A DNA stretch of 64,000 bases from Pasteurella atlantica (GTDB lineage Bacteria; Pseudomonadota; Gammaproteobacteria; Enterobacterales; Pasteurellaceae): NCBI RefSeq assembly GCF_963693435.1, contig NZ_OY856306.1, forward strand, positions 2,159,679 to 2,223,678, in the 5' to 3' direction. The position numbers and the translations under genes are program-made. Positions 57,301 through 64,000 of the stretch are shown in pieces (within the stretch, counting starts at the first letter, position 1; each line of letters opens with the position of its first letter). The notes below the pieces were generated by a model that ran no database searches, was not told the DNA's origin, and worked only from the letters and a program-made list of their open reading frames with translations.

Positions 57301-57771
57301 TTCAACACCCCGATAGCCTGCATTTTCAAGCTGTAAGCGTAATTGACTAATTGAAAAACGGTCGCCTTTGTTAATTAAAAAGACATTATTACCTAAATAA
57401 CTTGGCGGACAAATTTTTTGTAGCAAGGTGTGGATAGGCAGTAAAAAAATCTGCTTGTTGCCCTGTTGAAGTTGAAATAGTGCTGATAAGCGGTTGGAAA
57501 TAATCTCTTGATGAGGCGAAAAATTATCGTAAGGCAAGGTTTCCCAATCAGGAAAAAGCTGAACAGGTAGCGAACTAAATTGTGGCAAACTGCTTTCTAA
57601 ACGCAATGCAGTTTGAATATCTGGCGTCACAACGATGCTTACACCATTAAATTGCTGTGCTGCTTCTGCGATTGCAAGAGTATCGGAATGTCCAACGAGA
57701 TTGCCTAATATTTGATGATCTTGATGTTTTTCTGTGATCTGGGGTAACTTAAAGTGTAAATTAAATGTCAT
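54301..57771 (-). CDS. mfd: Transcription-repair coupling factor
   Basis: Mfd removes RNA polymerase stalled at lesions and recruits UvrA. The 1156 residues show the UvrB-like N terminus with VTPDIQTALRLESSLP, and the polymerase-interacting domain with GQPVVHLENGVGRYNGL. The RecG-like motor follows (CGDVGFGKTEVAMRA, DEEHRFG, TLTATPIPRTL), with the HQLRGRVGRSHHQAYAYLL translocation motif and the C-terminal D7 domain. Length is normal. At least one uptake signal is translated within it (56691-56720). It is monocistronic and divergent from udk. Confidence 0.97.
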   Translation of the reverse strand: MTFNLHFKLPQITEKHQDHQILGNLVGHSDTLAIAEAAQQFNGVSIVVTPDIQTALRLESSLPQFSSLPVQLFPDWETLPYDNFSPHQEIISNRLSALFQLQQGNKQIFLLPIHTLLQKICPPSYLGNNVFLINKGDRFSISQLRLQLENAGYRGVEQVLEYGEYTVRGSILDLYPMGSDEPFRLDFFDDEIDSIRTFDVDTQRTIQEIEKIDLLPAHEFPTDEQGIEFFRKKFRETFAEIRREPEHIYQQVSKGVLNAGIEYWQPLFFEEMASLFDYLPKNSLFITFDKIAEKAELFQKDTQNRFENHRVDPMRPLLEPSELWFKMDEINRHLKNYPRLTLTTEKIRQSVAKTNANLTALPDVAITSSQKNIFKNFEDFYTNFNGKILFSVETQGRRETLLDLIAPLNIKPKQITSLDEINEPFSLMIGSLDQGFILEQKNSENASGRFLAIICETDLLGEKVHQKTYREKNRSTVNPDTVVRNLAELKIGQPVVHLENGVGRYNGLVTLDTGGITAEYLILQYAGDSKLYVPVSSLHLISRYIGGTDDNAPLHKLGSEAWAKSRQKAAEKIRDVAAELLDVYAKRETKKGFAYQYDKELYKQFSATFPFEETEDQQLAINAVISDMCQPKAMDRLVCGDVGFGKTEVAMRATFLAVMNSKQVAVLVPTTLLAQQHFENFKDRFADFPVNVEMISRFKTAKEQKAILEKVADGQVDILVGTHKLLQDDVKFKDLGLLIIDEEHRFGVRQKEKIKQLRANVDILTLTATPIPRTLNMAFNGIRDLSIIASPPARRLSTKTFVRQNDESVIKEAVLREILRGGQVYYLHNDVATIENCADKLAELVPEARIVIGHGQMRERDLERVMSDFYHQRFNVLVCSTIIETGIDVPTANTIIIERADKFGLAQLHQLRGRVGRSHHQAYAYLLTPPIKTLTKDAKKRLEALETLDSLGAGFMLATQDLEIRGAGELLGSEQSGQISSIGFSLYMDLLENAVQALKDGREPTLDEITQQQVEIELRVSALLPDDYVPDVNMRLSFYKRIASAENSRELKDLKIELIDRFGLLPKATKNLFQITQLRHIAKQLELKKVEAGINGGYLEFKETATPDPMKFLALIQSDKQVYQFDGPFKFKFNTTLKESDERLTFVTQLLNNIID
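56691..56720 (+). repeat. Uptake-signal copy inside mfd
   Basis: AAGCGGTCAGATTTGC is followed by TTAGTTTTTGCAACTG. It lies within coding sequence in the minus-strand gene and gives VAKTNANLTALP, an Ala/Asn/Thr-rich stretch of the linker. A second core, CGACCGCTTGC, lies at 56426-56436 in the opposite orientation. Confidence 0.6.
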
Positions 57772-57803
57772 AGCGGTACGATTTTTATAGAATTTGCAAA
57801 TAT
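57771..57803 (+). repeat. Uptake-signal copy at the mfd start
   Basis: TAGCGGTACGATTTTTATAG is followed by AATTTGCAAAT. It begins one base upstream of the mfd ATG and lies in the divergent region before udk. Confidence 0.6.
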
Positions 57804-57890
57804 TTTACTAAACTACGCTATTTCTATCCACAAAAGCAACTTATTTTGCGTTATAATCTTAAGAACGTTAGCTCAAAAATGGATAATTCT

Positions 57891-58544
57891 ATGTCAAATT
57901 CAACTAAAAACCCTTCTTGCATTGTGATTGCTATTGCTGGTGCATCGGCATCAGGTAAAAGTTTAATCGCCACTACTATTTATAATGAATTAAAAGCCGA
58001 ACTTGGTATTGATGATATCGGTATCATTTCGGAAGATGCCTATTATCGTGATCAAAGCCACTTAGAAATGGAAGAGCGTGTTAAAACAAACTATGACCAC
58101 CCAAGTTCAATGGATCACGCCTTACTTGTTTCACATCTTCAAGCGTTAAAATCAGGTAATACGATTGAAATTCCAGAATATAGCTATGTTGAACATACTC
58201 GCTTACCAACAGTTTGTCCTTTTGAACCAAAACGAGTGATTATTTTAGAAGGTATTTTATTGCTTACTGATCAAAAAATTCGTAATGAAGTGGATATGTC
58301 AATTTTTGTAGATGCACCTTTGGATATCTGTTTTATTCGCCGTTTAAAACGAGATATGGAAGAACGTGGTCGTACAATGGATTCGGTGATAACACAATAT
58401 AATAAAACGGTTCGCCCGATGTTCTTACAATTTATTCAGCCTTCAAAACAGTTTGCGGATATTATTGTGCCAAAAGGGGGAAAAAACCGAGTGGCAATTA
58501 ATATCTTAAAAGCACAAATCAGACAGTTATTAGGGCAAAAATAA
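57891..58544 (+). CDS. udk: Uridine kinase
   Basis: Udk phosphorylates uridine and cytidine in pyrimidine salvage. The P-loop GASASGKS, the substrate segment [10 protein letters not shown] and ILEGILLL, and the lid region [12 protein letters not shown] are all present. I start at the ATG at 57891 ([10 protein letters not shown], 217 residues), which aligns with other Pasteurellaceae. A TATAAT at 57852-57857 puts the transcript start near 57864, after the frame-opening ATG at 57846. An ATG at 57879 is also possible. Confidence 0.95.
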   Translation: MSNSTKNPSCIVIAIAGASASGKSLIATTIYNELKAELGIDDIGIISEDAYYRDQSHLEMEERVKTNYDHPSSMDHALLVSHLQALKSGNTIEIPEYSYVEHTRLPTVCPFEPKRVIILEGILLLTDQKIRNEVDMSIFVDAPLDICFIRRLKRDMEERGRTMDSVITQYNKTVRPMFLQFIQPSKQFADIIVPKGGKNRVAINILKAQIRQLLGQK

Positions 58545-58566
58545 TTGAAATATAAATATATTGTAT

Positions 58567-58590
58567 AGAGACAAGGCATACCTTGTCTCT
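58567..58590. repeat. Perfect palindrome with CAAGGCATACCTTG core
   Basis: AGAGACAAGG, loop CATA, CCTTGTCTCT: a perfect 10-bp stem. The inner 14 bases equal the repeat at 12035-12048. It lies between the convergent udk and arcA and could terminate both, though the T-runs are short. Confidence 0.8.
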
Positions 58591-58617
58591 TGTATCTACG
58601 TTAATTTATGAAAAATA

Positions 58618-59328
58618 TTAATCTAATGCACCACAAAAACGATAACCTTCACCGTGAATGGTAATAATGATTTCTGGTGTACTAGGATAGGATTCAAAAT
58701 GTTTTCTAATACGACGAATGGTGACATCAACCGTTCTATCGTGAGGCTTTAATTCACGCCCTGTCATTGTATAAAGCAAGGCTTCTCTGGTTTGAATTTT
58801 TCCTGGATTTTCACAAAAATGTTGCAATAACCGAAATTCACTACGAGGTAATTTGGTTGCATTACCATCAGGTGTAATCAGTGAACGGCTGTTAATATCA
58901 AGAGTCCAACCATTAAACTGATAATTTTCGACATTCAGATCTTTATTGTTATTATTTTCCGTCATCGTGCGATGTAGAAGATTTCTTGCTCGAATAGTTA
59001 ATTCACGAGGATTAAACGGTTTAGTAATATAATCATCAGCACCGATTTCAAGACCCAAAATGCGATCAATTTCGTTATCTCTCCCAGTAAGAAACATTAA
59101 TGCGATATTAGTGTTTTCACGTAATTCGCGAGCAAGAATTAATCCATTTTTTCCTGGTAAATTTATATCCATAATAATTAAATGTATCGTTTGCTGTTTT
59201 AATATAGCTGACATCTCGTTACCATTAGTCGCTTCAAAAACATTATAGCCTTCTGCTTCGAAAATAGTTTTTAAGGTATTACGAGTAACTGCTTCATCTT
59301 CAACAATTAGAATTTGTGGATCTTGCAT
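58618..59328 (-). CDS. arcA: Aerobic respiration control response regulator ArcA
   Basis: ArcA represses aerobic metabolism and activates some anaerobic genes. The 236 residues form a receiver with phospho-acceptor D54 ([12 protein letters not shown]), the switch [27 protein letters not shown], and an OmpR-type winged helix ending [16 protein letters not shown] ... HGEGYRFCG. It is very close to E. coli ArcA. Its kinase arcB lies about 7.5 kb upstream, unlinked, which is normal for arc genes. Confidence 0.97.
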   Translation of the reverse strand: MQDPQILIVEDEAVTRNTLKTIFEAEGYNVFEATNGNEMSAILKQQTIHLIIMDINLPGKNGLILARELRENTNIALMFLTGRDNEIDRILGLEIGADDYITKPFNPRELTIRARNLLHRTMTENNNNKDLNVENYQFNGWTLDINSRSLITPDGNATKLPRSEFRLLQHFCENPGKIQTREALLYTMTGRELKPHDRTVDVTIRRIRKHFESYPSTPEIIITIHGEGYRFCGALD

Positions 59329-59468
59329 CTTTTCCCCTTTTTAATTACATACGTAAAAATATTAACATTATTAACAATATTTTTCTATTAAGAAATAAGT
59401 TTATTTTTTATATATTATTACTATTTATTACATTTTTGTAAAAAACTGATAAAATCTTACCGCTCTAT

Positions 59469-60146
59469 TTATCTATCATCAATACCAATACATAAATAAT
59501 TACCATTCATATCTGATAAACTACGAAAGCCAATATTATATATTTCACAGGCAGTATGGTTTATTTTTTTATAATCAAAATTTTCGTGATGATGTCCGTG
59601 GAAAATTTTCTTAACTCCCATTTTTTGTGCCAATTGGTTAATGACTTTAAACCCTTTGGGGTGTGGATAAGGGGCTTCGTGACAAATAAGAATATCAGCA
59701 TTTTGATCTTCTAATATTTCAAAGTCTGAAGGGAAAATTGATACCCTGTGTCGTAATGGAATGCCTCCTCTCCAAATTTTCTCAGGCGAGTATTGGCAAT
59801 AATGAATATGATCAAAAAACATTGGACGGTTAGGAGGCATCCAGATATGTCCTCTAAACACGCCACCTAATCCTGCAATTTTTGTACCTTGTATATCAAC
59901 AACACGATTGTGGAGGTTACGCGCTTTCCAATGCGTTCCCCAAATAGCATCATAAGAGGCAACCGTTTTACTATCGTGATTGCCGTGAATAAACCAAATA
60001 TCACAATGCTGTGCAAGTTTATCAAGTTCTTCACAGCTCGTTAGTTGTAGATCGCCTAAAATAACTAATGCAATATCATCTCTTTCTTTAACAAAGGGAT
60101 AGAGATGTTCATAACAGCCATGAGGATCGCCAGCAAAAAGAATCAT
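59469..60146 (-). CDS. Calcineurin-type metallophosphoesterase
   Basis: The 225 residues contain the full dinuclear-metal set: GDPHGCYEHL at the N terminus, VILGDLQ, the FIHGNHDS box, HEAPYPHPKG and the late GHHHENFD. It is a soluble enzyme; the substrate is not known. It begins directly after the nadR stop (one base apart) and so is very probably co-transcribed with nadR. A role in nucleotide or NAD-related dephosphorylation would fit but is only inferred from the neighbour. Confidence 0.85.
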   Translation of the reverse strand: MILFAGDPHGCYEHLYPFVKERDDIALVILGDLQLTSCEELDKLAQHCDIWFIHGNHDSKTVASYDAIWGTHWKARNLHNRVVDIQGTKIAGLGGVFRGHIWMPPNRPMFFDHIHYCQYSPEKIWRGGIPLRHRVSIFPSDFEILEDQNADILICHEAPYPHPKGFKVINQLAQKMGVKKIFHGHHHENFDYKKINHTACEIYNIGFRSLSDMNGNYLCIGIDDR

Positions 60147-61433
<1,287 letters not shown>

Positions 61434-61461
61434 TTAAAATTTAGTTTTTAAACCTTAACTT

Positions 61462-61938
61462 TTAAATTTTTACTAATAACGCGACAGACTCACAAGCAAT
61501 ACCTTCGCCACGTCCTGTAAAACCAAGCTTTTCTGTTGTCGTTGCTTTCACATTTACTTGCATTACATCACATTGTAAATCATCAGCAATGGTTTGTCGC
61601 ATTTGATCAATATAAGCTCGCATTTTTGGTGCTTGGGCAATAATAGTAATATCAACATTACCCACTTTATAGCCTTGCTCTCGCACTTTTTGATAAGCTT
61701 CAATCAACAATCCTCGACTATCTGCATCTTTAAATTGCGGATCCGTATCAGGAAATAATTTTCCAATATCACCTAAAGCAACAGCACCTAATAACGCATC
61801 CGTTAATGCGTGCAGAGCGACATCGCCGTCTGAATGAGCAATAAATCCTTTTTCATAAGGGATTGTTACTCCGCCAATTATTAACGGTTTATCACTACCA
61901 AAACTATGTACATCAAAGCCGTGTCCAATTCTAATCAT
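61462..61938 (-). CDS. ispF: 2-C-methyl-D-erythritol 2,4-cyclodiphosphate synthase
   Basis: IspF makes the cyclic diphosphate of the MEP isoprenoid pathway. The 158 residues carry the zinc ligands D9, H11 and H43 ([19 protein letters not shown]) and the [17 protein letters not shown] end. Its ATG overlaps the ispD stop in ATGA, so the two consecutive but not adjacent pathway steps are translationally coupled. Confidence 0.97.
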   Translation of the reverse strand: MIRIGHGFDVHSFGSDKPLIIGGVTIPYEKGFIAHSDGDVALHALTDALLGAVALGDIGKLFPDTDPQFKDADSRGLLIEAYQKVREQGYKVGNVDITIIAQAPKMRAYIDQMRQTIADDLQCDVMQVNVKATTTEKLGFTGRGEGIACESVALLVKI

Positions 61939-62621
61939 TTATTTATTCCTTCTTGTGCTAAATAAAATTCAGCCAAAGCTAAATCTTCAGGATGGGTGAT
62001 TTTCAAGTTATCGGAACGTCCTTCAACCAGCTGAGGTTTATAACCCAATAGTTCCATCGCAGAGGCTTCATCTGTTACAGTCTCATTGTTTTGAAATGCC
62101 AAAACTAAGGCTTTTTTTAATAATCCGACATTAAAGAATTGCGGTGTTAAAGCTCGCCAAAGGGTACTACGATCTTCAGTTTTTACAATTTGAGATTGAG
62201 CATTAGCACGTTTCATTGTATCTACAACAGGTGTTGCTAAAATAGCACCATTAGGATCATCAATTTGCAAAATTTTATCTACATCTGACCGCTTCAAACA
62301 AGGGCGAGCAGCATCGTGAACCAATACCCAAGCATCATTTTCAAGTATTTTTAACGCATTAAGCACAGAATTTGCCCGAGTTTCACCACCATAAACAAGT
62401 TGAATTTTGTCTGATTTCAATATTGCAAGATTTGAATAAAATGTATCCGCTTGTGATATTGCTACAACTATTTTATGAATATCAGGATGCGTTAAAAATG
62501 GACGCAGAGAATGTTCTAAAATAGTTTTCCCTTGTAATTCTAAATATTGTTTTGGTAATGAAATATTCATTCTTGTGCCAATACCAGAGGCGGGAATAAT
62601 TGCAATAATTTTACGTAGCAT
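61935..62621 (-). CDS. ispD: 2-C-methyl-D-erythritol 4-phosphate cytidylyltransferase
   Basis: IspD activates methylerythritol phosphate with CTP. The 228 residues have the nucleotide loop [30 protein letters not shown] and [13 protein letters not shown]. It follows ftsB by 11 bases and overlaps ispF by four. The ftsB-ispD-ispF order is conserved in gamma-proteobacteria. Confidence 0.97.
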   Translation of the reverse strand: MLRKIIAIIPASGIGTRMNISLPKQYLELQGKTILEHSLRPFLTHPDIHKIVVAISQADTFYSNLAILKSDKIQLVYGGETRANSVLNALKILENDAWVLVHDAARPCLKRSDVDKILQIDDPNGAILATPVVDTMKRANAQSQIVKTEDRSTLWRALTPQFFNVGLLKKALVLAFQNNETVTDEASAMELLGYKPQLVEGRSDNLKITHPEDLALAEFYLAQEGINK

Positions 62622-62632
62622 TAATTTCTGTC

Positions 62633-62911
62633 CTATTTTTCTTTTGGAACAACACGATAAAATATTTCATCTCGTTTTATTTGCTCGTATTCCATTCTGG
62701 CACGCTCTTCTAAAGCTTCAACACCATTAGTTAAATTTTCAATTTCAGCCATAATTTTTTCATTACGAGCAGTTAAACGAAGCGTTTCTTTTTTTAATTG
62801 TTTTACTGTACGTTGAGCATTTTTATACTCTTCCCAACCATTTTTACCAAACCAAAAGTAGCTTTGAAAAATACATAAAAGCATAATAAGAAACAGAGTT
62901 AATAAACGCAT
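62633..62911 (-). CDS. ftsB: Cell-division protein FtsB
   Basis: FtsB bridges FtsL and FtsQ in the divisome. The 92 residues consist of one N-terminal membrane helix (about 3-20), the GKNGWEEYKNA stretch, and a periplasmic coiled coil of about 40 residues (VKQLKKETLRLTARNEKIMAEI in two parts) ending with ARMEYEQIKRDEIFYRVV. It lies 8 bases after metG and 11 before ispD. Confidence 0.95.
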   Translation of the reverse strand: MRLLTLFLIMLLCIFQSYFWFGKNGWEEYKNAQRTVKQLKKETLRLTARNEKIMAEIENLTNGVEALEERARMEYEQIKRDEIFYRVVPKEK

Positions 62912-62919
62912 TTTTTATC

Positions 62920-64000
62920 CTATTTAACCTGCATACCAGCAGTTATGCCACTGTCTGCTGAGAGTAAGAATAAATCTGAACCGCCTGTTCCCGCTGATAA
63001 AATCATCCCTTCTGAGGTGCCAAATTTCATTTTACGAGGGGCAAGGTTAGCGACCATAATCACAAAACGCCCTTCTAATTCTTGTGGATTAGAATAAGCC
63101 GCTTTAATGCCTGAAATCACCTCACGTTGATGATCTCCTAAGTCTAATTGGAAACGCAATAATTTCTTCGACTCTTTCACTTCTTCACATTTCAAGACTT
63201 TCGCCACACGCATATCAATTTTTGTAAAATCATCAATGGTAATTTCTGGGGCGATTGGTTCTACTTTTGTGTTTGTCGAAGCGGTCTGTTTTTGCTCATT
63301 TTTTGCAATTTCTTGTTTTTGCGTTGCTTCAAACAGTGCTTTGGTTTCTTCTTTTACTGCTTCCGTTTGTTTTTGATCTAAACGAGAGAATAATGCTTTA
63401 AACGGTGTCACTTCGTGGCTTAGTAATGGTGTTGCAATATTATTCCAGGTTAATTCTGTTTGTAAGAATGCTTCTGATTTTTCAGCAAGCACTGGCATTA
63501 CAGGTTTCAAGTAGGTCATTAACACACGGAATAATTGAATTCCCATCGAGCAAACATCGTGTAATTCTTGATCTTTACCCTTACCTTCTTCTTTGGCTAA
63601 TACCCAAGGGGCTTTTTCATCAACATATTTATTCGCTTTATCCGCTAATGCCATAATTTCACGGATCGCTTTGCTATATTCACGATCTTCATAAAATGTA
63701 GCGATCTGCTGTGATTTTTCAGTAAATTCAGCAAAAAGTACTTCATCATCAAGTTTACTGCTTAATTTATTATCAAAACGTTTTTTGATAAAGCCTGCAT
63801 TACGAGAAGCTAAGTTTACTAATTTATTGACGATATCGCTGTTTACACGCTGTACAAAATCGTCCAGATTTAAGTCTAAATCTTCGATACGATTATGTAA
63901 TTTTGCGGCGTAGTAATAACGTAAACATTCTGGATCGATATGTTTTAAATAGGTGCTTGCTTGAATGAATGTACCACGTGATTTTGACATTTTCTCGCCA
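62920..64000 (-). CDS. metG: Methionyl-tRNA synthetase, C-terminal part
   Basis: The gene runs off the right edge. The visible part starts at the KMSKS loop ([13 protein letters not shown], frame open to base 64000) and includes the anticodon-binding helices. The C-terminal Arc1p-like OB domain begins near [17 protein letters not shown] and contains [11 protein letters not shown] and [15 protein letters not shown]. An uptake signal (63279-63312) is translated in the linker between the two. An ATG at 63990 is the Met of the KMSKS motif and not a start. Confidence 0.95.
   Translation of the reverse strand, partial: GEKMSKSRGTFIQASTYLKHIDPECLRYYYAAKLHNRIEDLDLNLDDFVQRVNSDIVNKLVNLASRNAGFIKKRFDNKLSSKLDDEVLFAEFTEKSQQIATFYEDREYSKAIREIMALADKANKYVDEKAPWVLAKEEGKGKDQELHDVCSMGIQLFRVLMTYLKPVMPVLAEKSEAFLQTELTWNNIATPLLSHEVTPFKALFSRLDQKQTEAVKEETKALFEATQKQEIAKNEQKQTASTNTKVEPIAPEITIDDFTKIDMRVAKVLKCEEVKESKKLLRFQLDLGDHQREVISGIKAAYSNPQELEGRFVIMVANLAPRKMKFGTSEGMILSAGTGGSDLFLLSADSGITAGMQVK
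63279..63312 (+). repeat. Uptake-signal copy inside metG
   Basis: GAAGCGGTCTGTTTTTGC is followed by TCATTTTTTGCAATTTC, within the minus-strand gene. It lies in the Lys/Gln/Thr-rich linker between the anticodon domain and the C-terminal OB domain, a place where the peptide can vary. Confidence 0.7.

Noticed and set aside
62920..63990. A complete gene starting at the ATG at 63990
   Set aside because: That ATG is the Met of the KMSKS motif; the frame stays open to the window edge, so this is metG cut by the window.

Overview
This is chromosomal DNA from a member of the Pasteurellaceae. It is AT-rich, and at least twenty copies of a DNA-uptake signal are visible. Their core reads ACAAGCGGTC followed by an A/T spacer and TTTGCAAA, the form used by the Actinobacillus pleuropneumoniae / Mannheimia / ducreyi branch rather than the Haemophilus influenzae form. 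The gene content fits: a short ArcB without a PAS domain, a trifunctional NadR, a haemoglobin-type TonB receptor, and mdh divergent from argR-yfcH. I cannot name the species.

Layout. 1-7.2 kb (minus strand): start of folC, accD, an NhaC-family transporter behind a lysine riboswitch, nagZ, potABC. 7.4-16 kb: gmhA, gloA, a membrane protein, eno, lpxB, an orphan phosphoribosyltransferase, gyrA. 16-20.7 kb (plus): glpR-ubiA, dusB-fis, a dGTPase. 20.7-26.3 kb: mdh / argR-yfcH, a DnaA-box cluster, galE, a DcuC-type transporter. 26.4-35 kb: tRNA-Arg and tRNA-Pro, folD, a TonB-C-like lipoprotein, an RraB-TPR protein, yecM, yeiH, glnS, a SIMPL protein, brnQ. 35-38 kb is an accessory patch: a hrpA-like gene tail, a frameshifted zinc-ribbon gene, an XRE regulator and two tandem ORF6N / HKD-like genes. 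38-51.6 kb: rluF, rhlE, an SOS-controlled UmuD-like gene, a haemoglobin/transferrin-type receptor, yhbY, pepD, metNIQ, arcB, rplY. 51.8-53.7 kb is a second accessory patch: a DUF1778/GNAT toxin-antitoxin pair between large palindromes, and a gene with an ILEI/FAM3-like domain, next to a duplicated tRNA-Gly/tRNA-Leu cluster. 54-64 kb: mfd, udk, arcA, a metallophosphatase, nadR, ispF, ispD, ftsB and most of metG.

How the genes work together. ArcB (49.3 kb) and ArcA (59.3 kb) form one redox-sensing phosphorelay, which would act on genes such as mdh and the dicarboxylate carrier. The sequence itself shows several control circuits: a lysine riboswitch, a triple Met box on the metNIQ promoter, LexA boxes on the UmuD-like gene, CRP-like sites before eno and the dicarboxylate carrier, and a structured leader before rplY. 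Paired inverted uptake signals sit after many genes and probably serve as terminators, but two pairs lie inside coding sequence (dgt and pepD).

The signals I find most worth following are: three palindromes in and before the ORF6N genes whose two arms change together; the UmuD-like protein that lacks both protease catalytic residues; the bacterial ILEI/FAM3-like protein; the shared palindromic motif around the toxin-antitoxin pair; and the lysine riboswitch that re-assigns the NhaC-family transporter. I saw no CRISPR array, rRNA, prophage or intact insertion sequence.
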